In this document: one piece after another, positions 8,062 through 16,454 of the stretch
Layout: each line of letters begins with the position of its first letter
Position numbering within the stretch: position 1 is the first letter of the stretch
Assembly: GCF_004363805.1 (NCBI RefSeq)
Contig: NZ_SNZP01000005.1
Location: forward strand, 62,001-126,000
DNA: 64,000 nt
Direction of reading: 5' to 3'
Source of the DNA: Paludibacterium purpuratum
Lineage (GTDB): Bacteria; Pseudomonadota; Gammaproteobacteria; Burkholderiales; Chromobacteriaceae
Program-made: the position numbers and the translations under genes
Notes under the pieces: generated by a model
What the model was told of the DNA's origin: nothing
The model's database searches: none
What the model saw: only the letters and a program-made list of their open reading frames with translations

Positions 8062-8991
8062 TCAGACACCGACCAGCATCATGCACACGGTCAGGGTCAG
8101 GAAGGACAGGATGGTGCCGAGAATCGCGGTGCTGGTGCTTTCCATCTGCAGCGTGTCGTACTTCAACGCGAACATGGTGGTCATGGTGGCCGTCGGCATG
8201 GCGGTCAGCAGGAAGGCTTGCTTGGCGAAGGTGCCGCTCAGGCCGAACAACAGGATCAAACCCATCATCAGCGCCGGATGGACGATGTTCTTCAGCAGGA
8301 TGTTGATGCCGACCAGCCGGGTGAACTTGATGGTGAAGCTCGACATGATCAGGCCCAAGGCGAACAGCGAGACACCGGAAGTCGCACTGCTGATCAGGGT
8401 CAGCGAACGCTTGAGCATTTCCGGCAGCGGGAAGCCTGCCAGCGAGAACAGAATGCCGAGCACCGGCGCGAACACCAGCGGCTTACTGACCACCTTCCAC
8501 AGCAACTTGCCCAGGCTCTCCTGTTCGGCGCCGCGCGCATTCATGAACCAAGTCACCACCGGGATCATGATCAGACTAGTGCAGATATTGCCGATGGCCA
8601 CCGAGAGCACGGCCTCCTTGCCCAAAAGCGCGGTGAAGATCGGAATGCCCATGAACGCCATATCAGGGAAAGAACAAACGAAGGCACCCTGCGCGCTTTC
8701 GTGGCTCTGGCGGCCCAGCAGGAACTTGTAGATCAGGAAACTGATGGCGTACATCCCCATCAGGCCGAGCCAGAACGCCAGCACGAAGCTACCGTTGAAC
8801 AACTGTGCCGGCTTGCTGCCGGCGGTCAGCAGAAACAACCCGCACGGGAAACTGAAATTCATCACATAGGTCGCCAGGCTGCTACTGTGTTTGTTGTCGA
8901 TAATTTTCTTGTAGCCGGCGAGCCAGCCGAGCACGATGACGAAAGTCACCGGAATCAGCGATAGAAAGATCTGGTTAAGAGAGGCAAACAT
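8062..8991 (-). CDS. AEC-family permease, probable malate/dicarboxylate transporter
   Basis: 309 residues with about ten hydrophobic segments in the two-half arrangement of the auxin efflux carrier (AEC) family, which includes the MdcF and MleP carriers for malonate and malate. Recognisable pieces are VTFVIVLGWLAGYKKI at the N terminus, SFPDMAFMGIPIF in the first half and AMPTATMTTMFALKY in the second. The substrate is inferred from the malic enzyme directly downstream and from sigma-54/DctD-type control upstream, so malate is the best guess. It is the first gene of the operon; the predicted transcript starts about 54 bases before the ATG. Confidence 0.85.
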   Translation of the reverse strand: MFASLNQIFLSLIPVTFVIVLGWLAGYKKIIDNKHSSSLATYVMNFSFPCGLFLLTAGSKPAQLFNGSFVLAFWLGLMGMYAISFLIYKFLLGRQSHESAQGAFVCSFPDMAFMGIPIFTALLGKEAVLSVAIGNICTSLIMIPVVTWFMNARGAEQESLGKLLWKVVSKPLVFAPVLGILFSLAGFPLPEMLKRSLTLISSATSGVSLFALGLIMSSFTIKFTRLVGINILLKNIVHPALMMGLILLFGLSGTFAKQAFLLTAMPTATMTTMFALKYDTLQMESTSTAILGTILSFLTLTVCMMLVGV

Positions 8992-9055
8992 GGGTCACGC
9001 TCCTGTTTTGTGCTGTGTGTTGTGGCGAACAAGTACAACTTGCCCACTTGCATAC

Positions 9056-9071
9056 AGCACGGCGCATGCCA
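9056..9071 (-). promoter_or_regulatory. sigma-54 (-24/-12) promoter of the permease-maeA operon
   Basis: The minus strand reads TGGCATGCGCCGTGCT: GG and GC elements separated by exactly ten bases, matching the TGGCACG-N4-TTGCW consensus except at two positions. The implied start is near 9045, about 54 bases before the permease ATG. Confidence 0.7.
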
Positions 9072-9156
9072 GCTGACACACACCAAACAGAAACAATGCA
9101 ACCCATTGATACCAATGCGTTTTATATAAAAACGAATTGTATACCTGGCTACCCGA

Positions 9157-9203
9157 TGACGGATTCCCGACAATACGCACTTGCGGGTGTCGGATTCCCG
9201 ATA
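9157..9203. promoter_or_regulatory. two tandem palindromic activator sites, probable DctD enhancer
   Basis: TGACGGATTCCCGACA (9157-9172) and TGTCGGATTCCCGATA (9188-9203) are near-identical imperfect palindromes whose starts are 31 bp apart, about three helical turns. Their centres lie about 120 and 151 bases upstream of the predicted sigma-54 start, the usual enhancer position. On the other strand the first reads TGTCGGGAATCCGTCA, similar to the GCGGAAATCCGC-type core I recall for rhizobial DctD sites. Confidence 0.6.
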
Positions 9204-9281
9204 ATCGGGGCGACACTACCCCGGCAGCGACAATGCAAATATCATAGAGCTTTGACCGTTCGCTAAAGACCGCACAGAAAC

Positions 9282-9719
9282 ATGCCAACGCCCGTAATCG
9301 TCCGCCCAGCCAGCGAGCATGACTGGCCGGTGCTCGAGCTCATTTTTCAACTGTCGCGCCAGGCGGCTTTCCACTGGCAATCGTCTGCCGACTTCATCCA
9401 GGGACAACTACGCGCGCAAAGCGAGGGAGAGTGTATCTGGGTGGCAGAGGAGAACGATGGCAGGATTGTCGGGTTCGTCAGCGTCTGGCCCGCCAACGAC
9501 TTCATCCACCACCTATACACCGCGCCCGACCGCCAGGGTCTCGGCATCGGCCCCGCGTTATTGCGGGCGCTACCGGATTGGGGACAGCGCCGCTATACGC
9601 TCAAATGCCTAGCGCTAAATCTGCCGGCACGGCGCTTCTACGATCGACAAGGCTTTCAAGCCCTGGAACTCGGAGATGGCGAGGATGGGCCGTACTGGCT
9701 GTTGGCCCATCCCGCGTAG
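9282..9719 (+). CDS. GNAT-family N-acetyltransferase
   Basis: 145 residues, the size of a single GNAT domain, which transfers acetyl from acetyl-CoA to an amine. The order of elements is typical: IVRPASEHDWPVLELIFQL at the start, a central strand FVSVWP, then IHHLYTAPDRQGLGIGPALL containing the acetyl-CoA pyrophosphate loop RQGLGIG (motif A), and the C-terminal NLPARRFYDRQGFQAL (motif B). The substrate is unknown. Its TAG stop lies inside the left arm of an intergenic inverted repeat. It is divergent from the malate operon and may have its own promoter in the 9204-9281 region. Confidence 0.85.
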   Translation: MPTPVIVRPASEHDWPVLELIFQLSRQAAFHWQSSADFIQGQLRAQSEGECIWVAEENDGRIVGFVSVWPANDFIHHLYTAPDRQGLGIGPALLRALPDWGQRRYTLKCLALNLPARRFYDRQGFQALELGDGEDGPYWLLAHPA

Positions 9720-9791
9720 GGAGGGTTCGCCGGAGGCAACCCGCCATCGACGGTGGTGGGTTGGTGCGTTGCTTCGCGAACGCACCCTACG
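9715..9791. repeat. inverted intergenic repeat supplying both flanking stop codons
   Basis: The two ends begin with CGTAGGG on opposite strands (9715-9721 and the complement of 9785-9791). Each is followed by a GTTCGC...GCAACCC/GCAACGCACC arm and CCCACC/CCCGCC towards the middle. It resembles a dispersed intergenic element type common in proteobacteria. The TAG in each CGTAGGG is the stop codon of a convergent gene (9717-9719 for the GNAT gene, complement of 9787-9789 for the exported protein). Confidence 0.55.
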
Positions 9792-10266
9792 ACCGTTTTA
9801 GCTCGCGCACCGCCTCCGGCGCGAGCTGCAGCCGTAGCCAGGAAACACGGCCGTCCGCCTCTTCGGCGCGCCCCACGCTCAAGACACCCGTCAACTGGAT
9901 TGGGCCCGACGTGTACGGCACCAGATGGTGCGCCTGCGACGGGTCGAGATGCACCATGACCCAAGTCGGCGGGAGGTCGTCGGCAGCGCCGTCCGAGTCT
10001 TCGCTCATCTGCACCGGACGCGGGGTCAACATAAAGCCGCCGGCCGGCGGCGACTCCTGTTTGACCATATAGCCGACCAGTTGCACGGAGCGACCGTCGG
10101 CCGCCAAGAGCGCCGGACTCCAGCGGATTCCCTCGCGCCCCATGGGCGCGGCGAGGAAGTCGCGGAAATCCAGCCGGATCGCAGGGTCGTCGCCAGCCTG
10201 CGCCGCCCCTAGCCACAGCCCTGCCGACAAGAGCAACCACGCACGCCTATGTATCTTCCTATTCAA
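9787..10266 (-). CDS. exported hypothetical protein (159 aa)
   Basis: A signal peptide (about residues 1-24, basic start then LLLSAGLWLGAAQA) precedes a small beta-rich domain with VQLVGYMVKQESPPAGGFMLTPRP, DLPPTWVMVHLD and a C-terminal IQLTGVLSVGRAEEADGRVSWLRL. The order GYMV, then FMLTPRP, then PP recalls the DUF3299-like small periplasmic proteins, but without their usual cysteine; this is only a suggestion. It is the last gene of a three-gene operon with the HD protein (4-base overlap) and alkaline phosphatase, so it probably acts in the envelope with them. Its stop codon falls in the intergenic repeat. Confidence 0.65.
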   Translation of the reverse strand: MNRKIHRRAWLLLSAGLWLGAAQAGDDPAIRLDFRDFLAAPMGREGIRWSPALLAADGRSVQLVGYMVKQESPPAGGFMLTPRPVQMSEDSDGAADDLPPTWVMVHLDPSQAHHLVPYTSGPIQLTGVLSVGRAEEADGRVSWLRLQLAPEAVRELKRS

Positions 10267-11573
10267 ATCAGCCTCCGCTGCTTCAGTTTGTTCAGCTCCT
10301 TGCGCACGGCGTCCAGACCGCCGTTGCTGTAGAGGATGAACAAACGCTCGGCCGACAAATAGCTCAATACCGGATGACGATAGGCGAAGAGGTAGTCGGC
10401 GTCCTGCGGCGTATGGCCGTACTCCGGCGCCAGGCGGTCGATCACCTGGCCGACGGCGGCCGCGGCCGGGCCGGTGAAGTTGAAGTCGGCATCCGACAGG
10501 TTATGCAGGATGTACTCGACCAAGACGTTGGGTTGCGTCTTCGGCGCGGCATTCAGATCGACTTCGCCCAGCGCGCGCACGGCGGGCAGGCGTGGCACCC
10601 CCAGGGCGTCGCGTCGCAGATAGCCCCGCGCGTAGGGATCGATGCCGGCCAGGATGGCCGCCGCGCGTAGCCAGTTGACCACCTTGTACTCGCCGCCGTA
10701 AGTGGGTACGGCATGCGCGCTAGCCACGGTCACCACGAAGTCGGGCGGCATGCCGCGCTTCATCGCCTCGGCCAAACCCAGGATGTGGTGGGCACCGGTC
10801 TTGCTATTGCCCTCCTGCCCCTGGTTGTCGGTTTTGCCGTTGCCGCCGAAATTCAGCTCGGGGAATTCCGTGCCGTCGGCGTTCCATTGGAACACCAGCG
10901 TCTTGGCCCAGTCGTGCCAGATCGGCGCGGCGGCGACGATATCGCTATCGATGACAAAAGCGCCTCGGTTCACCCCGCGACTCGGTGTGCGCCGGCCGCG
11001 CACCACGATCGGCAAGCCGTCGGGACCGAGCTGACCGTACACGGCGTCATAGTTGTCGGCCAACGACAGGGCGCTCAGATCGTTGAAGGCCTCATGCACC
11101 GGCAGGCCGCCCGGCTCGGAATGGTGGCCGCCGTTGGCGCCGCCCGGTGCGGCATAGAACGGCTGCGGCATGCGCGGACAACGGCTACCGTCTTGCGACA
11201 CCGGCGGGAAGATACCGGCCATCAAACCGCCGGGAAAGGCCGCCCCCTCGGCCTCGTCCACCAGGCCGGCCGCTTTGAGCGCGTCGACGATGCGTTGTTT
11301 GTCGGCTTCACCCAGTCCGGCGCGATGGCGAATGCACGCCCGTTCCGCATGCATCAATTCGTCGAGCTCGGCCCTGAGCGTGGTCGAACGCAGCGATTTG
11401 AGCCGCTCTTGCAGCATATCCATGGCGGACATGACCAGCGGCGACGAGTGCGCCAACGTCGCGGCGCGGGCATTGCCGGCACCGGGTTGGGGCATGTCCG
11501 CCGCCGTCGCCGGCCGGCAGACGAGTAGCAGCGCCAAAACCGTCAGGCTGGCGCCGAGAGTCGATCGTTTCAT
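10263..11573 (-). CDS. exported HD-domain phosphohydrolase-like protein
   Basis: 436 residues with a signal peptide (about 1-24, LTVLALLLVCRPATA). The body carries histidine/aspartate clusters of an HD-type metal phosphohydrolase: GGHHSEPGGLPVHEAFND (about 145-160), IWHDWAKTLVFQW with the HD pair (about 215-225), TGAHHILGLAEAM (about 255) and VASAHAVPTYGG (about 280). HD proteins usually act in the cytosol, so an exported one is notable. Sitting directly downstream of a secreted alkaline phosphatase, it may degrade extracellular nucleotides or phosphoesters. The start at 11573 is chosen because AGGAAC precedes it and the signal peptide begins there; a longer frame to 11687 is open but would run into the phosphatase gene. 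Confidence 0.75.
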   Translation of the reverse strand: MKRSTLGASLTVLALLLVCRPATAADMPQPGAGNARAATLAHSSPLVMSAMDMLQERLKSLRSTTLRAELDELMHAERACIRHRAGLGEADKQRIVDALKAAGLVDEAEGAAFPGGLMAGIFPPVSQDGSRCPRMPQPFYAAPGGANGGHHSEPGGLPVHEAFNDLSALSLADNYDAVYGQLGPDGLPIVVRGRRTPSRGVNRGAFVIDSDIVAAAPIWHDWAKTLVFQWNADGTEFPELNFGGNGKTDNQGQEGNSKTGAHHILGLAEAMKRGMPPDFVVTVASAHAVPTYGGEYKVVNWLRAAAILAGIDPYARGYLRRDALGVPRLPAVRALGEVDLNAAPKTQPNVLVEYILHNLSDADFNFTGPAAAAVGQVIDRLAPEYGHTPQDADYLFAYRHPVLSYLSAERLFILYSNGGLDAVRKELNKLKQRRLI

Positions 11574-11590
11574 CCGGTTTGTTCCTTTAG

Positions 11591-13612
11591 TCATCGAAAG
11601 AGGCCAGCGGGCATCACCACGCCGCGCGTGGCCTGCACCAACTTGAAAAACACATCGGTATTGTCCTGTACCCCGGTGAACGACCAAGCGCCCGGCCCAT
11701 AAGCCGACAGCGGAATATCGGTGGCGGTGTGCACCGCGCTTTCACCCGGCACTTGCCCAATCAACAGCAGCTTGCCCTCCAGGTCGCGCTCGCGCGCCGA
11801 GGCCGGATAAGTCGCCAGCGGCGTCTGTTTGACGAAGGGTTGCTGTGAATCCTGCAACGGGCGATCGTTGGTGCGATAGTCCTCATGGCGGTCGGCGTTG
11901 GCGCCATAACCGACCAACAGCCGATAGTCGATATCGGTGGTTTCCGGATAACCGTCCGCGGCAATACGGTATTTGGGGAAGCCCGCCTGTTCATAGACGC
12001 CGACCACCTTGTCGCGCAACGTCGTGCCGCCCCCCTCTCGCACCAGCGCCTGCAAGCGGGCATCGGTCACGCGCGATGCACCGATCAGCGAGGCGCCGGC
12101 GCATTCATGATCGGCCGTCACGATGACCAGGGTGTCGCCGCGCTGCGCGGCGAAATCCTTGACCCGGCGGATGGCGCGGTCGAATTCGAGGGTTTCCAGA
12201 ATCCAGCGCTCGGTATCCATGTTGTGCGCCTGCTTGTCGATCGACGCGCCCTCCACCATCAGCACGAAGCCCTGCGGTTGCCGCGCCAGAACGGCCAGTG
12301 CCTTATCGGTCATCTCGTCCAGCATCGGCTGATCCGGAAAACCATAGTCGTCCACCACTGAGCCGGTCGCACCGCGTGCCTTATCGCGGCGGCCCGCGAT
12401 CTTATCCAGCGCCACATTCATGTTGGACAGCGCGAACAGGCCGAGCAAGCGGTCGGTCTTGGTCGGATCGATGCGATCCAGGGCGGTTTTGTCGGGGGCG
12501 TAGGCGAAACCGGCCGATTGGAACTCGCCCAACAGATCGCGCGCCGGATTGCGCGTGCCCGGCGCAGCGCCCCAGCGACGGACGATTTCCGCGGTATGCG
12601 CGTCGCTGGCGGAAAACGCGTAGCCATTCTTTTCGCTACGTGCCGACCCCGGCATGCTCGACGGCAGGAACCACTTGCGCCCCCCGCCCATCAGCACCGT
12701 CAGACCGGTCAGCCCGCGGTCGTCGAAGAATTGGTCGACGATACCGGTACCGGCGCCGCGGTTGCTGGTATGCACTGCGTTGCCGGCCGGGGTGGCATCG
12801 AATACGTCGGCGGTGGTCACCAGCCCCAGCGCCTTGCCCTGCGTGCGATGCAGGTATTCGCTCAAATATTCGATACGCGGATTGTCGAACGGGTCGACGG
12901 TATCGTCCGGAAACACGCCCTCTTCGTTATTGTTGTTCTTGTTGCCGGAGACGTAGCTGGTCATGCCGGGGGAAGAGTCGGTCACCACCGAGTTGAGCGA
13001 GGCGGTCTTGACCATGCCGGTCACCGGGAAGCTATCCATGGCCAAGGGCCGGATGGTCTTGCCCTGCGCATAACCGCCACCGACGATGCGCGCCGCGGTT
13101 CGCTGGGACGCGCCCATGCCGTCGCCCAACATGATGATGATGTTCTTGACCTTGCGGCCACCGGTCGTCAAGGGAACGACCTCGAAGTTACCCCGGGCCG
13201 TCACGGTCTGACCGTCGTTTTGCGTGGCCGTCAGGGTCAACGTATGCCGGCCGGGCGCCGTCACGCTGACGGCCCGGAGGGTGGCGATGGTGGCATTGGC
13301 CGGCATACCGGCCACGCAACCGCTGTCGCAAGTCTTGTAGGCGACGCGCAATGGCAGCTTCTGGCCATCGATGGCGAAATCGGCCTGGATAATCGATTTG
13401 CCGGCGGCATCCGGCCGGATGGTGGCCTGCAGATCGAAACGCTGACCCGGCAGGAAGCGGGCCACTACCGGGTCGCTCTGGCCGCTGGCGAACAGTTCGC
13501 TTGGCGGCGTCAGGCGCGAAATGACCGGGGCGGCGTTCGCACCGGCGAGCCATCCGCTCGTCAGCGCCGCCAATATCAAGGTGCAAAGAGAGTTATCGTT
13601 ATTCATGGACAT
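11591..13612 (-). CDS. exported alkaline phosphatase (PhoA superfamily), large form
   Basis: 673 residues, longer than E. coli PhoA (about 470). A signal peptide (about 1-27) and an N-terminal beta domain of about 130 residues, possibly Ig-like, precede the catalytic domain. Catalytic features are the metal aspartate in IIMLGDGMGASQ (about residue 160), the serine nucleophile in VVTDSSPGMTSYVSGNKNN (about 215), VEGASIDKQAHNMD (about 455) and the zinc ligands of VTADHECAGA (about 500). It hydrolyses phosphate monoesters in the periplasm or outside. It is the first gene of an operon with the HD protein (17 bases apart) and a small exported protein. I saw no convincing Pho box upstream. Confidence 0.9.
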   Translation of the reverse strand: MSMNNDNSLCTLILAALTSGWLAGANAAPVISRLTPPSELFASGQSDPVVARFLPGQRFDLQATIRPDAAGKSIIQADFAIDGQKLPLRVAYKTCDSGCVAGMPANATIATLRAVSVTAPGRHTLTLTATQNDGQTVTARGNFEVVPLTTGGRKVKNIIIMLGDGMGASQRTAARIVGGGYAQGKTIRPLAMDSFPVTGMVKTASLNSVVTDSSPGMTSYVSGNKNNNNEEGVFPDDTVDPFDNPRIEYLSEYLHRTQGKALGLVTTADVFDATPAGNAVHTSNRGAGTGIVDQFFDDRGLTGLTVLMGGGRKWFLPSSMPGSARSEKNGYAFSASDAHTAEIVRRWGAAPGTRNPARDLLGEFQSAGFAYAPDKTALDRIDPTKTDRLLGLFALSNMNVALDKIAGRRDKARGATGSVVDDYGFPDQPMLDEMTDKALAVLARQPQGFVLMVEGASIDKQAHNMDTERWILETLEFDRAIRRVKDFAAQRGDTLVIVTADHECAGASLIGASRVTDARLQALVREGGGTTLRDKVVGVYEQAGFPKYRIAADGYPETTDIDYRLLVGYGANADRHEDYRTNDRPLQDSQQPFVKQTPLATYPASARERDLEGKLLLIGQVPGESAVHTATDIPLSAYGPGAWSFTGVQDNTDVFFKLVQATRGVVMPAGLFR

Positions 13613-13765
13613 CCCATCCTGAGTCGTCGAAGGGGCACCATGATAAATACATAAACATGACCGCCAGATGGCGATTACTTTTCAGAGACGTTTCATATCG
13701 CATGTTCGGTCATTCCACCGAACGTCGCGCTTTGTTAGCATGGCGCTTTAACTTGCCGGCATATC

Positions 13766-14929
13766 ATGCTGTCTCAAGCCATTTCCCCGCGCCGTGCGCT
13801 TGATGCGGCCACCGTCGCCGCGCTGCTGTTGATCCTGTTCAACCCCTTGGGCATCGATCTTTATCTGTCGGCCTTACCGGCGATCGAGCGGCATTTCCAG
13901 GCCAACGTCTCGGCCAGCATCAGCGTATTCGTCTTTAGTCTCGGACTGGGCCAGTTGCTGTTCGGCCCGCTAGCCGATCGCTTCGGCCGACGCCCGGTCG
14001 CATTGCTTGGGCTGGTGCTGTATGCCGCCAGCGCTGGGCTCGCCAGTCTAACGACACATCTGAGCGCCTTTCTGTTATTGCGTCTGGCACAGGGGCTGGG
14101 CGCCAGCGCCAGCTCGGTCTGCGCCTTCGCGGTGATCCGCGACCGTTTCGCGGGCGATGCCGCGGCACGGCGCTACAACTTACTCAATGGCGCGCTCAAC
14201 ATCGTACCGGCGCTCGCACCGGTACTGGGCGGCTGGCTGAGCCTGCAATTGGGTTGGCAGTCCTGCTTCTGGTTGCTGACGGTGTCCGCGCTAGCCGCGG
14301 CCGGCCTGCTCGCCTGGCAGATGCCGGAGACCCGAATCGAGCAGCCGGGGAATCGGGCGCCACTGCCACTGATCAAAGTACTGGCCCACCCGGCCATGCT
14401 GCGACATGGTTTCTGCTGCTGTACCTCGCTGGGATTGATCATCAGCTACGTCACGCTGGCGCCGACCGTACTGATCGCACGCGGCGGAGTGGGTACCACC
14501 GATTTCGGCTTGCTATTCGGCGGCAATGCTTTGCTGATCATGGCGGCGAGCTTCGTCAGCCTGCGCACCATCGGCCGTTTCAAGCTGCGCCATGTGTTAC
14601 GAACCGGTCTGGCATGCATGCTGCTGGCAGGGGGGGTGATGCTGGCGCTGTCGGGTCAGGCGGGTGCCTGGCATTACATGCTGCCGGTGGGAATCTTGGG
14701 GATAGGGTTCGCCTGTACCCTTGGACCGGCCGGTAGCCTGGCCATGGCCCCCTTCGGCGCCATGGCCGGCCGAGCCGCTGCCGTACTGGGCTGTAGTCAG
14801 ATGCTGTTCGCCTCGGCATTATCGGCCACACTGGCGGCGCTGCCGCTGCCGCCCGAATGGGCGTTGGGCGGGGCCATCATCCTGCTGGTCGGAACAAACC
14901 TGCTGCTACAGGCGACGGATCACGCCTGA
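13766..14929 (+). CDS. MFS exporter of the Bcr/CflA type
   Basis: 387 residues with about twelve hydrophobic segments. The drug:H+ antiporter signature is present: IDLYLSALPAIERHF at the end of the first helix, then GQLLFGPLADRFGRRPVALLG between helices 2 and 3, LRLAQGLGASASSVCAFAVIRDRF in helix 4-5, and NIVPALAPVLGGWLSL in helix 5 (antiporter motif C). This is the layout of the Bcr/CflA resistance subfamily, which exports bicyclomycin, chloramphenicol, cysteine-related and other small molecules. The substrate is not predictable. It is convergent with another MFS gene, with seven bases between the stop codons. Confidence 0.85.
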   Translation: MLSQAISPRRALDAATVAALLLILFNPLGIDLYLSALPAIERHFQANVSASISVFVFSLGLGQLLFGPLADRFGRRPVALLGLVLYAASAGLASLTTHLSAFLLLRLAQGLGASASSVCAFAVIRDRFAGDAAARRYNLLNGALNIVPALAPVLGGWLSLQLGWQSCFWLLTVSALAAAGLLAWQMPETRIEQPGNRAPLPLIKVLAHPAMLRHGFCCCTSLGLIISYVTLAPTVLIARGGVGTTDFGLLFGGNALLIMAASFVSLRTIGRFKLRHVLRTGLACMLLAGGVMLALSGQAGAWHYMLPVGILGIGFACTLGPAGSLAMAPFGAMAGRAAAVLGCSQMLFASALSATLAALPLPPEWALGGAIILLVGTNLLLQATDHA

Positions 14930-14936
14930 GCCCGCA

Positions 14937-16163
14937 TCAGCTCGGCGGGCGCGGCAAGGGCTGGACTTGGCGCAAACGCAGCGCAGCCGCCAGCGCCGCC
15001 AGTTGCACCAGCGCCAACAGTCCGATGACGCCGTGCCAGCCGTACATGCCGAAAGCCACACCGGAAGCCGATCCGACGATGCTGCCGCCCAAGTAGTAAC
15101 AGGCCAAATACAAGGCGGAAGCCAATGCCCTGCCCTGGCGGGCGCGCAAGCCAACCCAACTGCTGGCCACCGAATGACCGGCGAAGAAACCCACGGTACA
15201 CAAGGTCAGCCCGGCGACGATCGCGACCAAGGGGACCGCCAAGGTCAATCCCAGGCCAGTCAATACGATACATTGCGTCAGCCACAGCACGTTGCGCCGC
15301 CCGAGCCGATCGGACAACCGCCCACCCCACGCCGAGGCTAAAGAGCCGACCATGTACAGGGCGAACACCAGGCCGATGGTACCCGGACTCAACGAATAGG
15401 GCGGCGCCGCCAGCCGGTAGCCCAGATAGTTGTAGACACTGACGAAGCAGCCCATCAGCGCGAAAGAAGTGAAAAATAGCCAAGGCAGACCGGCGTCGCC
15501 GGCATGCGCCCGCGCATCGCGCCACATGCCCCCCAGGGAGCCGCGCAGCGGCCGAAAGTGGCGCGACGGCGCCAAATTGCGCCAGAACACCAACGCCGTC
15601 AGCACCCCGAGCACCCCGATCAACACCAGGGCGACGCGCCAGCTATAACGCTCAACCACCAGCGCGGCCAGCAGGCGCCCACCCATACCGCCCAGCGCAT
15701 TGCCGCCGACGTACAGTCCCATCACCCGGCCTAGCGAGGCGGGCTCCATTTCTTCGGCCAGATAGGCCATGGCGGTGGCGGGCAAGCCAGCCAACGCCAA
15801 CCCGACCAAGGCGCGCAACACCAACAATTGACCGAAGCTGGAAGCCAGCGCACATCCCAGCGTCAGTAGCGCCGACAAGCTCAATGCCGCCACCATCAGC
15901 GGTTTGCGTCCGACGCGGTCGGCCAGCCAACTGGCGGGCAGCAATCCCAGCGCCAAGCTGGCGGTAGAGGCAGACACCACGCCACTGGCCTGGGCGGCGC
16001 TGACGCCGAATGCCTGGCTGAATTGCGGCATCAGCGGTTGCAAGCAATAGAGCATGGCGAAGGTGCCGAAACCGCCGGCGAACATGCCGCGCGCGCTGCG
16101 CCAAAATGCCGGCGAACCGGCCACGAGTTTGCTACTGGTCGAGGATGAAGAGGGGGTGGTCAT
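14937..16163 (-). CDS. MFS exporter of the YnfM type
   Basis: 408 residues, twelve predicted helices. After a Ser/Thr-rich cytosolic tail, the first helix reads GMFAGGFGTFAMLYCLQPLMPQF, which with the helix 2-3 loop ASWLADRVGRKPLMVAAL is typical of YnfM-like proteins in the arabinose-efflux branch. Other conserved parts are GLALAGLPATAMAYLAEE (helix 4) and GRLSDRLGRRNVLWLTQ (helix 8-9 loop). The substrate is unknown. It is divergent from the region holding the REP pair and the small 85-residue gene, and the only plausible local regulator is the MocR protein at 16838. Confidence 0.85.
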   Translation of the reverse strand: MTTPSSSSTSSKLVAGSPAFWRSARGMFAGGFGTFAMLYCLQPLMPQFSQAFGVSAAQASGVVSASTASLALGLLPASWLADRVGRKPLMVAALSLSALLTLGCALASSFGQLLVLRALVGLALAGLPATAMAYLAEEMEPASLGRVMGLYVGGNALGGMGGRLLAALVVERYSWRVALVLIGVLGVLTALVFWRNLAPSRHFRPLRGSLGGMWRDARAHAGDAGLPWLFFTSFALMGCFVSVYNYLGYRLAAPPYSLSPGTIGLVFALYMVGSLASAWGGRLSDRLGRRNVLWLTQCIVLTGLGLTLAVPLVAIVAGLTLCTVGFFAGHSVASSWVGLRARQGRALASALYLACYYLGGSIVGSASGVAFGMYGWHGVIGLLALVQLAALAAALRLRQVQPLPRPPS

Positions 16164-16223
16164 GACAAGGCGACGGCTAGCGAAACACTGTCATTGTACT
16201 CGCATATGCGCCAGGCCACGCGC

Positions 16224-16284
16224 TGTAGCGGCTTGAGCCGCGATTCCTCCCGGTCCGCTATTCGCGGCTAAAGCTGCTCCTACA
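16224..16284. repeat. inverted pair of REP-like elements (REPIN)
   Basis: TGTAGCGGCTTGAGCCGCGA (16224-16243) faces a second copy whose complement reads TGTAGGAGCAGCTTTAGCCG and continues CGAA (16261-16284). Each is a short palindrome with a 5' TGTAG head, the layout of Pseudomonas-type REPs; the first copy lacks the GAGC step. A third related palindrome occurs at 46949-46975. Confidence 0.65.
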
Positions 16285-16329
16285 GAGTAATGGTGGGCGC
16301 ACAATTTCAGCATTTTCTGACGGCCGCGC

Positions 16330-16436
16330 TTGGTTGTCAGTTGGTGTGCGGCTGGGTAGGCTACCGGTGCGGCATTTGCCGTATGAGGCGCGAACCCGGG
16401 GTGCGGTAACACCGCCGGATCCGCTGACCAAACCAA
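16330..16436 (+). ncRNA. candidate structured leader of the 85-aa gene
   Basis: TTGGTTGTCAG (16330-16340) can pair with CTGACCAAACCAA (16424-16436), giving 11 pairs with a two-base bulge. The enclosed 83 bases hold short hairpins: GGTA/TACC (16355-16365), CGGC/GCCG with loop ATTT (16370-16381) and GCGGT/ACCGC with loop AAC (16403-16415). The branched fold ends eight bases before a strong AAGGAGT ribosome site. I found it by eye; it matches no riboswitch class I know. Confidence 0.35.
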
Positions 16437-16454
16437 CTCACACAAGGAGTTAGC

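Noticed and set aside
12518-13654. Long open frame antisense to the alkaline phosphatase
   Set aside because: The phosphatase has all its catalytic motifs; the antisense product is His/Arg/Gly-rich and unrecognisable.
13613-13765. Possible Pho box upstream of the alkaline phosphatase
   Set aside because: Only loose similarity (GGTCATGTTTATG) to CTGTCAT repeats was found, without the proper 11-base periodicity.
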